64,000 nt of DNA from contig NZ_KB913037.1 of the NCBI RefSeq assembly GCF_000384295.1, positions 9,685,508 through 9,749,507 of the forward strand, given 5' to 3'. The notes below the pieces were generated by a model. It saw only the letters and a program-made list of their open reading frames with translations, searched no databases and was not told the origin of the DNA. Below, piece after piece: positions 17,988 through 26,652 of this stretch. Each line of letters begins with the position of its first letter. Position 1 is the stretch's first letter. A program made the translations under genes and the position numbers. This DNA is from Amycolatopsis balhimycina FH 1894 (GTDB lineage: Bacteria > Actinomycetota > Actinomycetes > Mycobacteriales > Pseudonocardiaceae).

Positions 17988-18749
17988 GTGACCCAGCCGG
18001 TGCCCTCGACCGACGATGCGGCTGTCTGCGGGCCCTTGGCCCACGGTGCGGACGTCGCCGCGCACTTCCACGACTTCGGCCAGCTCAGGTACGCCACCTC
18101 CGGGGCACTGGTCACCACGACCGCGGCCGGCACCTGGGTGGCGCCGGCGAACCGCGTCACCTGGGTGCCGCCGTTCCACGTGCACAGCAGCCGCTCACAC
18201 GGGCAGACCGTGGTCGGGCTGCTCCGGGTTCCGGCGGCACTGGCCGGGCGGCTGCCGGCGCAGCCCTCGGTGTTCGCGGCCAGTGCGTTGCTGCGCGAGG
18301 CCTACCTGGCGGTGCTCGGCGACCACGAACCGGCCGGCAGCTCCCGCGCCCGTCTGCTGCTCGAGGTGGTCATCACGGAGCTCGCTCGTGCCCCGCAGGA
18401 ACCCCTGCGCCTCCCGGAGCCCGGCGACGCGCGCCTCAAGGCCGTCACCGATCTGCTGCACGCCGATCCGGCGAGCCCGGCGACCCTGGCCGAGCTGGGA
18501 CGCCGGACCGGTGCGAGCGAACGAACCCTCAGCCGGCTGTTCGGCAGCGAGCTGTCGATGAGCTTCCACCAGTGGCGCACGCTGCTGCGCGTTCAGCGCG
18601 CGCTGCTCGAACTCTGCGCGGGCACCTCGGTCACCGACACGGCGACGCGGCTGGGCTGGGCGAACCCGACCAGCTTCATCGAAGCTTTCACCACTCTCGT
18701 CGGCCGGACACCCGGCCGGTACCGGGCACAAGCGCGCGCCGCCGGCTAG
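17988..18749 (+). CDS. AraC-family transcriptional regulator
   Basis: The GTG at 17988 lies 7 nt after TAGGGT (17975-17980), pointing to a leaderless mRNA; 253 residues. An N-terminal cupin-like sensing region (HFHDFGQLRYATSGALV) is followed by two helix-turn-helix motifs in the last 100 residues (LAELGRRTGASERTLSRLF and TRLGWANPTSFIEAF). It is divergent from the MDR oxidoreductase, its likely target. Its stop overlaps that of the convergent TetR gene by 3 bases. Confidence 0.88.
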   Translation: MTQPVPSTDDAAVCGPLAHGADVAAHFHDFGQLRYATSGALVTTTAAGTWVAPANRVTWVPPFHVHSSRSHGQTVVGLLRVPAALAGRLPAQPSVFAASALLREAYLAVLGDHEPAGSSRARLLLEVVITELARAPQEPLRLPEPGDARLKAVTDLLHADPASPATLAELGRRTGASERTLSRLFGSELSMSFHQWRTLLRVQRALLELCAGTSVTDTATRLGWANPTSFIEAFTTLVGRTPGRYRAQARAAG

Positions 18750-19318
18750 CGGCGGCCCAAGCCGCGGATCAGCACCATCACCGCGTCACGGACCTCGGTG
18801 CGCGTCCGCTGGGGCCCGAACACCTGCCAGTCCAGCGCCACCACCAGCATCGTGCCGAACAGCCCGGCCGCCGCGGTCGGGATCTCCACTCCCGCGGGCA
18901 GGCGGCCGGCGTCCTCCAGCCGCGCGAGCTGGTGCTTCACGATCGAGATGATCTCCTCGCGCAGCAACGACAGCGTGCCGTGCCACTGGCCCGGCGTCCG
19001 CCACAGCTCGCTCACCAGGATCTGCGAAAACCCCGGGTACCGGGCGATGAACTCCAGCGTCGTGTCGACCTGGGCCTCGATCACTTCCAGCGGGTCCGCG
19101 TCCGTCACCGCCGCGCGCAGCCGCCCGGCGAGCATGTCGACGCCGTACCGCAGCAGCGCGTCGACCAGCCCGTCCTTGGACCCGAAGTTGTAGTACACCG
19201 TGCCCTTCGCGACGCCTGCCGCCGCGGCGATGTCGTCGACGGTCAGCCCCACCAGGCCACGGCTCTTCGAGAGCTCCAGGGTGGCCTCGAAGAGCTTCTG
19301 CTTCGTCCCGCCGCTCAC
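18746..19318 (-). CDS. TetR-family repressor of the YhgE export operon
   Basis: 190 residues; the GTG overlaps the permease stop (GTGA), so it is translationally coupled as last gene of the operon. The N-terminal helix-turn-helix (about 20-48) reads VDDIAAAAGVAKGTVYYNF; the rest is a helical ligand domain. A 28-bp perfect palindrome sits before the first gene of the operon and contains a typical TetR core (TGACCGGTCA), so autorepression is likely. The inducer is unknown. The frame is open further upstream, but that part overlaps the permease gene and is not used. Confidence 0.92.
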   Translation of the reverse strand: MSGGTKQKLFEATLELSKSRGLVGLTVDDIAAAAGVAKGTVYYNFGSKDGLVDALLRYGVDMLAGRLRAAVTDADPLEVIEAQVDTTLEFIARYPGFSQILVSELWRTPGQWHGTLSLLREEIISIVKHQLARLEDAGRLPAGVEIPTAAAGLFGTMLVVALDWQVFGPQRTRTEVRDAVMVLIRGLGRR

Positions 19319-21213
19319 AGGCTCAGCTCGGGCTTGAGCGCGGACACCGTCCAAACGCGACGCTTCCGCGCGGCCAGGGTCGAGACCAGGACCCCGCCCA
19401 CGAGGTAGGCCAGCAGGACCCCGATGTCGCCGAGCAGTTGCGTCGTCGTGGCGCCGCTGTAGAACAGGTGGCGGAAGCCGTCGATCGCGTAGCCCATCGG
19501 CAGCACCACGTGCAGCGGGTACAGCGCGTCCGGGATCGTCTGCCATGGGAACGTGCCGCCCGCGCTGACCAGCTGCAGGACCAGCAGCACCAGCCCGAGG
19601 AACTTGCCGACCGCGCCGAAGAACGCGTTGAGCGCGTGCACCACCGAGGTGAACGTCAGCGACACCAGCACGGCGAACCCGATCGCGGGCAGCGGGTGGG
19701 CGATGTGGATGCCGACCAGCCAGGTCACCGCGCCGAACAGGACGACCACCTGCGCGGTGCCCAGCAGCGCGGAGGACAGCCAGCCGCCGACCGCGACCCG
19801 GAACGGCGCCGCGCCCGCGGTCAGCGCGCGCGTCGAGAGCGGGCGCAGGATCAGGAAGAGCACGAACGCGCCGATCCAGGTGGCCAGCGAGATGAAGAAC
19901 GGCGCGAGGCCGGCGCCGTACGTCCCCGCCGACGCCTCGCCGTTGGCGTTCACCGCCACCGGGTCCGCGATCGTGTTGGCCGTCGCCGCGCGGGTCGGGT
20001 CGTCGGGGTTCGGGATCTGCTTGAGCCCGGCCGCGAGACCGTCACGCAGCTTCACCGCGCCGTCCGCGAGCTGGTTCGTGCCGTTCACGGCGGTCTTCTC
20101 GCCGTCGTTGAGCTGCGAAGCGCCGTCACGCAGCTGGTTCGCGCCGTCGGACGCCTGGGCGATGCCGCTCGCCAGCTGCGGGGACGCCGCGGCGAGCTTG
20201 GCCGCGCCGTCGGACACCTGGCGGGCGCCGTCGGCGAGCTTCGCGAGGTCGCCGTTGGCCTGCTGGATCTTGCTGTTCGCCTGGTCGACGGGGGAGCGCA
20301 GCTGGTCGGCCTTGGCCAGGATCGCCTGCACCTGGGCGTCCGGCACCCCCGCGTCGCGCAGGTCCGTCTGCAGCTGGGTGCGGTAGGAGTCGAGCTTGCC
20401 CTGGATGTCGGACGACGCGTTCGCCGCGATCGACGCCGCGTCGGCGACCTTCTGGTCCCCGGCGGCCACCTGCGAAGCGCCGCCGGCGAGCTGCTGCGTC
20501 TGCGAGGGCAGGGCAGCGGTACCGCTCTTCAACGTGCTCAGGCCGGTCGCCAGCGTCGACGAGCCGTCCGCGAGCTTGGCGGCGCCGTCGGCGAGCTGCT
20601 GCTGCCCGGACTTGAGCTGCGTGGCACCGTCGGCGAGCTGCGACGCGCCCGTCGAGGCCTCCTGGATCTTGCCGTAGATCGTGGAGAAGCCGACCAGGAA
20701 CCGGTCCGCGGCCTCGCTGCCGACCTTTTCGGCGATCGTCTTGCGGACCTGCTCGGCGACCTGCTTGGCGATCGTGCCGGACAGGTAGTTGTTGGCGTCG
20801 TTGGTGGTCAGCGTGATCGTGGCCTGCTGCGGCTGGAAGTTGCCGACCGAAAGCAGCGACGCGGAGAAGCCGCTCGGGATACCGATCGCGAAGGAGTACT
20901 TGCCGTCGCGGACGCCGTCGCGCGCGTCCGGCTCGGACACCTCGTGCCACTGGAAGGTGCCGGACTTGACCAGCTCGTCGGTCACCTCGCGGCCGACGTT
21001 GCGCTGCTGGCCGCTGGAGTCCTTCGCGCCGGTGTCGCTGGTGAAGACCGCGGCGGGCAGCTTGTCGAGCCGGCCGTACGGGTCGTAGTTCGCGTAGAGG
21101 TAGAAGGACGCGTAGAGCAGCGGCACCAGGACGAGCGCGACCAAGGCGAGCTTCGGCAACGTGCCGGTGGAGAGGCGGCGCAGCTCGTTGCGCGCGATCC
21201 GGAAGGCGTTCAT
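19315..21213 (-). CDS. YhgE/Pip-family ABC-2-type membrane protein
   Basis: 632 residues. An N-terminal membrane helix (LPKLALVALVLVPLLYASFYLYA) is followed by a large extracytoplasmic domain. Its middle (about 200-390) is rich in coiled-coil repeats of the type QLADGAxxLxxG. Five or six membrane helices then follow (about 425-615) as in ABC-2 permeases. This is the YhgE/Pip group, related to phage-infection protein and ESX-like export factors. The preceding gene encodes a degenerate ATPase, and a TetR gene follows, suggesting inducible export or envelope defence. Start overlaps the ATPase stop. Confidence 0.9.
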   Translation of the reverse strand: MNAFRIARNELRRLSTGTLPKLALVALVLVPLLYASFYLYANYDPYGRLDKLPAAVFTSDTGAKDSSGQQRNVGREVTDELVKSGTFQWHEVSEPDARDGVRDGKYSFAIGIPSGFSASLLSVGNFQPQQATITLTTNDANNYLSGTIAKQVAEQVRKTIAEKVGSEAADRFLVGFSTIYGKIQEASTGASQLADGATQLKSGQQQLADGAAKLADGSSTLATGLSTLKSGTAALPSQTQQLAGGASQVAAGDQKVADAASIAANASSDIQGKLDSYRTQLQTDLRDAGVPDAQVQAILAKADQLRSPVDQANSKIQQANGDLAKLADGARQVSDGAAKLAAASPQLASGIAQASDGANQLRDGASQLNDGEKTAVNGTNQLADGAVKLRDGLAAGLKQIPNPDDPTRAATANTIADPVAVNANGEASAGTYGAGLAPFFISLATWIGAFVLFLILRPLSTRALTAGAAPFRVAVGGWLSSALLGTAQVVVLFGAVTWLVGIHIAHPLPAIGFAVLVSLTFTSVVHALNAFFGAVGKFLGLVLLVLQLVSAGGTFPWQTIPDALYPLHVVLPMGYAIDGFRHLFYSGATTTQLLGDIGVLLAYLVGGVLVSTLAARKRRVWTVSALKPELSL

Positions 21214-21911
21214 GCGGGGTCTCCGTCAGTGCTCACGGTGAGCTCTTCGGTGGGTTCGGGTTCGGGGCTGGGTTCGGGGGAGTGGTGCCGCGGCTCGGGC
21301 TGCTCGGTGGCGCCGATGCGCGCGGGTGCGAAGGGGAGCGCGGACAGCGGGGTGGTCGCGGCCAGCACGACCACGGCGAAACCGCGCTCGGCCTGCTCGC
21401 GCGCCAGCCCGGCCCAGCCGTCGACGTCGCTCGTGTGCCGGTCCGGGGTGTCGAGCACCAGCACGCGCACGCCCTTGCGCTCCGCGGCCAGCTCGGTGAG
21501 CAGCCGCGTGCGCAGCACCGGTGTGAGGTTCTCGAAGCGCGTGCCGGCGAACGGCGCGGCGTCGTGGCCGGCGAGCCAGCGGGCGACGTCCTCCTTGCCC
21601 GCCGGGCGGTGGGCCAGCGCCAGCTCTTCGCCGACGACCACACGCAGGGGCAGGGCGTCGTCGGGCTCGCTGACACCGGGCGCGTCGACGACCGCGACGA
21701 GCTCGGGCAGGCCCGCGTCGACGCCCTCGGCGTGCACCGTGCCGGTGGTCGGCTTGAGCCGCCCGGCCAGCGCCAGGCCGAACGCCGTGACGCCGACGCC
21801 GGGTTCGCCGTGCACGATCGCCAGGTCGCCCTCGCCGACGGTCAGCGAGGTGGGCGGTAACAAGGTGCCGTGGTGCCCTTCGAGGGACACCCGATCGGCT
21901 CGGACCTGCAC
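21210..21911 (-). CDS. ABC-transporter ATPase-like protein with degenerate motifs
   Basis: 233 residues, GTG start with GGGAG upstream. The fold order is ABC-like, but Walker A reads GEPGVGVT (35-42), so the essential Lys is Val. The signature region is LTPVLRTRLL instead of LSGGQ-type. A Walker B-like strand, VRVLVLDTPD, is kept. The C-terminus is a Pro/Glu-rich tail (EPSPEPEPTEEL). It probably pairs with the YhgE-like permease encoded next, but ATP hydrolysis by this subunit is doubtful. It is the first gene of the TetR-controlled operon. Confidence 0.75.
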   Translation of the reverse strand: MQVRADRVSLEGHHGTLLPPTSLTVGEGDLAIVHGEPGVGVTAFGLALAGRLKPTTGTVHAEGVDAGLPELVAVVDAPGVSEPDDALPLRVVVGEELALAHRPAGKEDVARWLAGHDAAPFAGTRFENLTPVLRTRLLTELAAERKGVRVLVLDTPDRHTSDVDGWAGLAREQAERGFAVVVLAATTPLSALPFAPARIGATEQPEPRHHSPEPSPEPEPTEELTVSTDGDPA

Positions 21912-21931
21912 GGTTTCTCCCGCTTCGAGAA

Positions 21932-21959
21932 CTTTTGAACTGACCGGTCAGTTCAAAAG
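21932..21959. promoter_or_regulatory. 28-bp perfect palindrome, TetR operator
   Basis: CTTTTGAACTGACC followed directly by its exact reverse complement; no mismatch over 28 bp. It lies 20 bp upstream of the ATPase-like gene whose operon ends in a TetR gene, so it is the presumed operator. Confidence 0.88.
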
Positions 21960-22033
21960 CTAGTCCCGGCGGGCGCCGGCGGCAAGATCACCGGACGCAC
22001 GTCACACTTGTGGGTGGCTCACCAGATCGTGGG

Positions 22034-22954
22034 TCAGCGCAGCGCCGCCGCCGGGCGCACCTCCCAGGCCGTCCACAGTGGACGATAGCCCTGCCGGTGC
22101 CAGAACACCGAGGACAGCGGGTTGGTCGGGTTGTAGTAGAGGTACGTGCGGGTCGCGCCGCCCCGGTGCAGCTCCCGGTGCACGTGGGCCATCAGCGCCC
22201 GGCCGAACCCGCCGCCGCGCTCGCCGGGGGCGGTCACGACGTTGTTCACGTACCCCCAGCGTCCTGTCGGGAGCAGCTCACCCGCTTCGGTGTCCGGCAG
22301 CGTGTCCACCCACGCGCAGTGCGCGAGCGCGCGGATTTCGCCGTCCTCTTCGGCCAGCCAGACGGCCGGCTCGTCCTCGGCGAGAGCGTCCCGCAGCGAC
22401 GGCGCGAGCAGCTCGGCCGTGTTGTCCCGGCGCGGCGCGGCGACGAGCCCGGTGTAGTCGAACGTCGCCACGGCCAATTCCAGCGCCGCGGCGAAGTCGC
22501 CGGGCCCGGCCCGGCGGATGGTGACCCCCGGCTCGGCGCCGGCCGGGGGAGCGGTGCGTACGCCGATGGCGGAGAGCGGGACGAGCCCGTGGTCGAGGAA
22601 GGCGCGGATCGCCTCGGCGTCCCGGCTGGGCCAGACGACCACGCACGCCGAGTCGTCGCCGGTCTCCTCGGTCTCCAGGCGGCCCTTCAGGGCGCGCAGC
22701 AGGAGGTCCGCGCCTTCGGTGCCGGTGTCGCCGAAGTACGGGAAGAACTGCCACGTGTCGGCGGCCGACCACAGCATCGGGACGTCGCCGGGCGCGAGCC
22801 GGTGCCGCTGCAGCACCCCGGTGACCTGCGTGCCGTCCGCGGTCGCCGCGTCGAGGCGCTCGCCATCGGCCGGTGGCGGGGCGGGCGGCAGCAGCGCGTC
22901 GACCGCCGCGAAGCGCGCCCGGTGCGCCGCGAGCAGCGGCTCGGCGATGTCCAT
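22034..22954 (-). CDS. GNAT-family acetyltransferase, copy 1
   Basis: 306 residues; the ATG follows a G-rich ribosome site. The C-terminal half (about 165-300) is a GNAT domain with acetyl-CoA loop motif APGERGGGFGRALMAHVH and an ending NPLSSVFWHRQGYRPLW. The N-terminal half resembles a second, degenerate GNAT module. It is a paralogue of the next gene upstream (22978-23889): same architecture, and a 40-bp stretch identical at DNA level near the 3' ends. Substrate unknown. Confidence 0.82.
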   Translation of the reverse strand: MDIAEPLLAAHRARFAAVDALLPPAPPPADGERLDAATADGTQVTGVLQRHRLAPGDVPMLWSAADTWQFFPYFGDTGTEGADLLLRALKGRLETEETGDDSACVVVWPSRDAEAIRAFLDHGLVPLSAIGVRTAPPAGAEPGVTIRRAGPGDFAAALELAVATFDYTGLVAAPRRDNTAELLAPSLRDALAEDEPAVWLAEEDGEIRALAHCAWVDTLPDTEAGELLPTGRWGYVNNVVTAPGERGGGFGRALMAHVHRELHRGGATRTYLYYNPTNPLSSVFWHRQGYRPLWTAWEVRPAAALR

Positions 22955-22977
22955 GGTTCCCCCCGGAGAGTGCGAGA

Positions 22978-23889
22978 TCAGGACCAGGCGGGGCGCCGGA
23001 TCCACATGGTCCACAGTGGACGATAGCCCTGCCGGTGCCAGAACACCGGCGAGAGCGGGTTCGGCGGGTGGTAGAACAGGAACGTGCCGCGCACGCCCCG
23101 GCCGAGCAGGTCGTCGTGCGCCACCGCCATCAGTGCCCGGCCGACCCCGCCGCCGCGCGCCGCGGGCGCGACCGACAGCGTGTCGACGTACCCCCAGCGG
23201 CCCGGGAACAGCCGTCCGTGCATGCTGTCGCCCGGTGACGGCGAGGCCAGCGCGCAGGAGGCCATCCCCGCCGGTACGCCGTCGTCCTCCGCGAGCCAGA
23301 CCAGGCCGCTGAAGCGCAGGGAACGGACGACTTCGGCGCGCAGCAGCGCCCGCGCGCGCGGCCGCGGCACCGCGGTGCCGACCAGCGACGTGTAGCGCCA
23401 CTCCGCCAGCCGCAGTTCGGTCAGCGCGTCGATGTCGCCCTCCCCGGCGAGGCGGACGGTCACCCGGGCCGGCCCCGGCGCCCCGGGCGGGACGGCGGCC
23501 CGCACCGCCAGGCACGTCATCGGCGCGAACCCGTGCGCCAGCAGCACCGCCGACGCCTCGGCGTCGCGGCTCGGCCAGGTCAGCGTGCAGCCGGAGTCCG
23601 GGCCGGCCGGCGTCCCGCGCATCCGGTCGCGCCACGCGCCCAGCAGCGCGGCGAGGCCCGCCGCGCCGCTGTCGCCCGGCACCGCGGTCAGGTCCCAGAT
23701 CTCCGACGGCCCCCACAGCGCCGGCCACGCCCCCGTGGCGTGCACGACGTGCGTCAGCAGCCCGCCCGCCTTCCGGCCGCCCGCGGCCGTCAGCAGCGGC
23801 TCGCTCGCCGCCGGCGGCGCCGCGATCGGCGGGAGCAGCGGATCGAGCGCGGCGAAGCGCGCGTTCTGCTCCGCCTCCAGGGGGTTCAC
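22978..23889 (-). CDS. GNAT-family acetyltransferase, copy 2
   Basis: 303 residues; the GTG overlaps the methyltransferase stop by 4 nt, indicating one operon (methyltransferase, copy 2, copy 1). The C-terminal GNAT domain has APAARGGGVGRALMAVAH and ends NPLSPVFWHRQGYRPLW. The N-terminal segment (EAEQNARFAALDPLLPP) parallels that of copy 1 (LLAAHRARFAAVDALLPP). Tandem duplication is evident. Acceptor substrate cannot be inferred. Confidence 0.82.
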   Translation of the reverse strand: MNPLEAEQNARFAALDPLLPPIAAPPAASEPLLTAAGGRKAGGLLTHVVHATGAWPALWGPSEIWDLTAVPGDSGAAGLAALLGAWRDRMRGTPAGPDSGCTLTWPSRDAEASAVLLAHGFAPMTCLAVRAAVPPGAPGPARVTVRLAGEGDIDALTELRLAEWRYTSLVGTAVPRPRARALLRAEVVRSLRFSGLVWLAEDDGVPAGMASCALASPSPGDSMHGRLFPGRWGYVDTLSVAPAARGGGVGRALMAVAHDDLLGRGVRGTFLFYHPPNPLSPVFWHRQGYRPLWTMWIRRPAWS

Positions 23890-24737
23890 GAGCGGTGCGT
23901 GCGGAAGATCGCGGTGCCCGGGAAGAGCCGGCCGCGCAGCGGGCTCCACTGGCCCCAGACCCGGGTGTGCCCTTCGGGCCACTCCGGCTCGACCAGGTCG
24001 GTCAGCGTGAACCCGGCCGTGGCCAGCGCGCGGACGTAGTCGCCGAGGGTGTGGTGGTACTCGACGTAGGTGGCGGTGCCGTCGTCGTCGACCTCGACGT
24101 ACGGCGTGCGGTCGAAGTACGGCTGGGTGACGGTGAGGCCCTGCGGGCCCGGGTCGTCGGGGAAGATCCACCGCATCGGGTGAGTCACCGAGAACACCCA
24201 CGGCGCGCCGGGCCGCAGCACCCGGTGGACCTCGGCGAAGACCGCGTCCACCGACGCCACGAACGGGACCGCGCCGAAGGCCGAGCAGGCCGCGTCGAAG
24301 CTGCCGGACGCCAGCGGCAGGTGCTCGGCGTTGGCCTGCACCAGCGGCACGGCGAGGCCGGTGCGCTCGTTGCCCGCCCGCGCGTGGCGGAGCATGCCCG
24401 CCGACAGGTCGGTCGCCACGGCGTGCGCGCCCTGGCCCGCCAGCCAGCGCGAGGACGCGGCCTGCCCGCAGCCGACCTCCAGCACGCGCTTGCCCCGGAC
24501 GTCGCCGAGCAGCCGGGCGTCCGCCTCCCGCACGCCCTCCGGGCACCAGACGAAGTCGGCGTCGCCGAGGAACCCGCCGTGCTCGGCCTGGTAGTCGTCG
24601 GCGTCGGCGTCCCACCACGCGAGGTTCGCGGCCGCGGCCTCCGGCCCGCCGACCTCGCGGTAGGCGACCGCCGTGGTGCCCAGCCGGTGCTCGGCGGCGT
24701 CGTGGCGCCCCGGCGCGGGTGGCTCCTCCGGTGGCAT
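23886..24737 (-). CDS. Class I SAM-dependent methyltransferase
   Basis: 283 residues. SAM-binding motif I is VLEVGCGQAASSRWLAGQG, followed by acidic loop ATDLSAGML and motif FDAACSAFGAVPF. It resembles the methyltransferase that sits between polA and rpsA in many actinobacteria. The C-terminal part (WGQWSPLRGRLFPGTAIF) is characteristic of that group. The substrate is not known. It leads an operon with two acetyltransferases and is divergent from rpsA. Confidence 0.88.
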   Translation of the reverse strand: MPPEEPPAPGRHDAAEHRLGTTAVAYREVGGPEAAAANLAWWDADADDYQAEHGGFLGDADFVWCPEGVREADARLLGDVRGKRVLEVGCGQAASSRWLAGQGAHAVATDLSAGMLRHARAGNERTGLAVPLVQANAEHLPLASGSFDAACSAFGAVPFVASVDAVFAEVHRVLRPGAPWVFSVTHPMRWIFPDDPGPQGLTVTQPYFDRTPYVEVDDDGTATYVEYHHTLGDYVRALATAGFTLTDLVEPEWPEGHTRVWGQWSPLRGRLFPGTAIFRTHRS

Positions 24738-25066
24738 GATGGTGTCTCCGGTCCCGGTGGCCTGCTTGCTCCACCTGCGTCCTCGTACGTGCGGTTTGCT
24801 TCCGCGAGGACCTTAGCGATCGACGGGGGACCCTGATTGTGCCGCCTAGCGGCTGCCGCGTAGGATAAGTGTTAGCGCAGTGGGTTCGCGCTGCCTTCCG
24901 CTCAGCTTCTGGTTGGGACTCGGGTCGCGCACCGTATGCGGGGTCAATGCCGCGGTCGTTCATGGTGGACGTTTGCTCGCAGGGTCGTCGTATGCTCCCA
25001 TCGCGCCGACACATCGCGCTGACAACTGCCAACCCTCGATTCCCATCCACCGGAGCAACCCGCCTA
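24738..25066 (+). promoter_or_regulatory. rpsA promoter and long leader
   Basis: TTGTGC (24837-24842), an 18-bp spacer and TAGGAT (24861-24866) form a good promoter for rpsA. Transcription from about 24873 gives a leader of roughly 195 nt before the ATG. No gene is credible here. Long leaders on rpsA commonly carry autoregulation by S1, but no specific structure was resolved. Confidence 0.6.
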
Positions 25067-26569
25067 ATGACCACCGACACCGCCATCGCCCCGACCGCCC
25101 CGAACGCGGCCCCGCAGGTCGCCATCAACGACATCGGGTCGGAGGAAGATTTCCTCGCGGCTATCGACAAGACGATCAAGTACTTCAACGACGGCGACAT
25201 CGTCGAAGGCACGATCGTCAAGGTCGACCGCGACGAGGTCCTGCTCGACATCGGCTACAAGACCGAGGGTGTCATCCCCTCGCGTGAGCTCTCCATCAAG
25301 CACGATGTCGACCCGGCTGAGGTTGTCACCGTCGGCGATGAGGTCGAAGCCCTCGTTCTCCAGAAGGAGGACAAGGAAGGCCGTCTGATCCTGTCCAAGA
25401 AGCGCGCGCAGTACGAGCGCGCCTGGGGCACGATCGAGGAGCTCAAGGAGAAGGACGAGCCCGTCAAGGGCACCGTCATCGAGGTCGTCAAGGGTGGCCT
25501 CATCCTGGACATCGGCCTGCGCGGCTTCCTCCCCGCGTCCCTGGTCGAGATGCGCCGCGTGCGCGACCTGCAGCCGTACGTCGGCCGCGAGCTCGAGGCG
25601 AAGATCATCGAGCTGGACAAGAACCGCAACAACGTGGTCCTGTCCCGCCGCGCCTACCTCGAGCAGACCCAGTCCGAGGTGCGCAGCGAGTTCCTCAACG
25701 CGCTCGCCAAGGGCCAGGTCCGCAAGGGCGTCGTGTCGTCCATCGTCAACTTCGGTGCCTTCGTGGACCTGGGTGGCGTCGACGGCCTGGTGCACGTCTC
25801 CGAGCTGTCCTGGAAGCACATCGACCACCCGTCCGAGGTCGTCGAGGTCGGCCAGGAGGTCACGGTCGAGGTCCTGGACGTCGACATGGACCGCGAGCGC
25901 GTCTCGCTGTCGCTGAAGGCGACCCAGGAAGACCCGTGGCGCCAGTTCGCCCGCACCCACGCGATCGGTCAGATCGTGCCGGGCAAGGTCACCAAGCTGG
26001 TTCCGTTCGGTGCGTTCGTGCGCGTCGAAGAGGGCATCGAGGGCCTGGTCCACATCTCCGAGCTGGCCGAGCGCCACGTGGAGATCCCGGAGCAGGTCGT
26101 CCAGGTCAACGGCGACGTCATGGTCAAGGTCATCGACATCGACCTCGAGCGTCGTCGCATCTCGCTGTCGCTGAAGCAGGCGAACGAGGGTGTCACGCCG
26201 GACACCGAGTTCGACCCGACCCAGTACGGCATGGCCGCCGAGTACGACGCCGAGGGCAACTACATCTACCCCGAAGGCTTCGACCCGGACACCCAGGAGT
26301 GGCAGGAAGGCTTCGACAAGCAGCGTGAGGAGTGGGAGCGCCAGTACGCCGAGGCGCACACTCGTTACGAGGCCCACATGAAGCAGGTCGTGAAGGCTGT
26401 CGAGGCGGACGCGGAAGCGGCTGCCGACGCGGCGACCGGCATCGAGGGTGGCGCGGAAAGCTACACCTCCTCGGGCTCGGCCCCGGCCGACACGAAGAGC
26501 AGCGGTGGCACCCTCGCCTCCGACGAGCAGCTCGCGGCGCTCCGCGAGAAGCTCTCCGGTGGTGCGTGA
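25067..26569 (+). CDS. rpsA: 30S ribosomal protein S1
   Basis: 500 residues, ATG start with GGAG 11 nt upstream. Four S1 RNA-binding domains are visible at about 36-105, 123-188, 209-277 and 294-363 (for example GDIVEGTIVKVDRDEVLLDIGYKTEGVIP and GKVTKLVPFGAFVRVEEGIEGLVHISEL). An acidic, low-complexity tail of about 120 residues follows, as in other actinobacterial S1 proteins. It binds mRNA and promotes translation initiation. A strong terminator follows. Confidence 0.98.
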   Translation: MTTDTAIAPTAPNAAPQVAINDIGSEEDFLAAIDKTIKYFNDGDIVEGTIVKVDRDEVLLDIGYKTEGVIPSRELSIKHDVDPAEVVTVGDEVEALVLQKEDKEGRLILSKKRAQYERAWGTIEELKEKDEPVKGTVIEVVKGGLILDIGLRGFLPASLVEMRRVRDLQPYVGRELEAKIIELDKNRNNVVLSRRAYLEQTQSEVRSEFLNALAKGQVRKGVVSSIVNFGAFVDLGGVDGLVHVSELSWKHIDHPSEVVEVGQEVTVEVLDVDMDRERVSLSLKATQEDPWRQFARTHAIGQIVPGKVTKLVPFGAFVRVEEGIEGLVHISELAERHVEIPEQVVQVNGDVMVKVIDIDLERRRISLSLKQANEGVTPDTEFDPTQYGMAAEYDAEGNYIYPEGFDPDTQEWQEGFDKQREEWERQYAEAHTRYEAHMKQVVKAVEADAEAAADAATGIEGGAESYTSSGSAPADTKSSGGTLASDEQLAALREKLSGGA

Positions 26570-26592
26570 GCACTAGCGCTCTGAGCTAGACC

Positions 26593-26642
26593 ACGGAACC
26601 CCCGGTCCACTTCGGACCGGGGGTTCCGTCGTTCGGTCTTTT
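26593..26642 (+). terminator. Rho-independent terminator of rpsA
   Basis: A 16-bp perfect stem (ACGGAACCCCCGGTCC with its complement at 26614-26629), 5-nt loop, and a T-rich run ending at 26642. It also serves the convergent TetR gene. Confidence 0.9.
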
Positions 26643-26652
26643 GCTCTGCCGG

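Noticed and set aside
19319..19546. N-terminal extension of the TetR protein
   Set aside because: It would overlap the permease gene in another frame; the GTGA overlap at 19315-19318 is the natural start.
22034..23728. A single 564-residue protein covering both acetyltransferase regions
   Set aside because: The upstream half is an out-of-frame shadow of the second acetyltransferase; the ATG at 22954 with its ribosome site gives the real gene.
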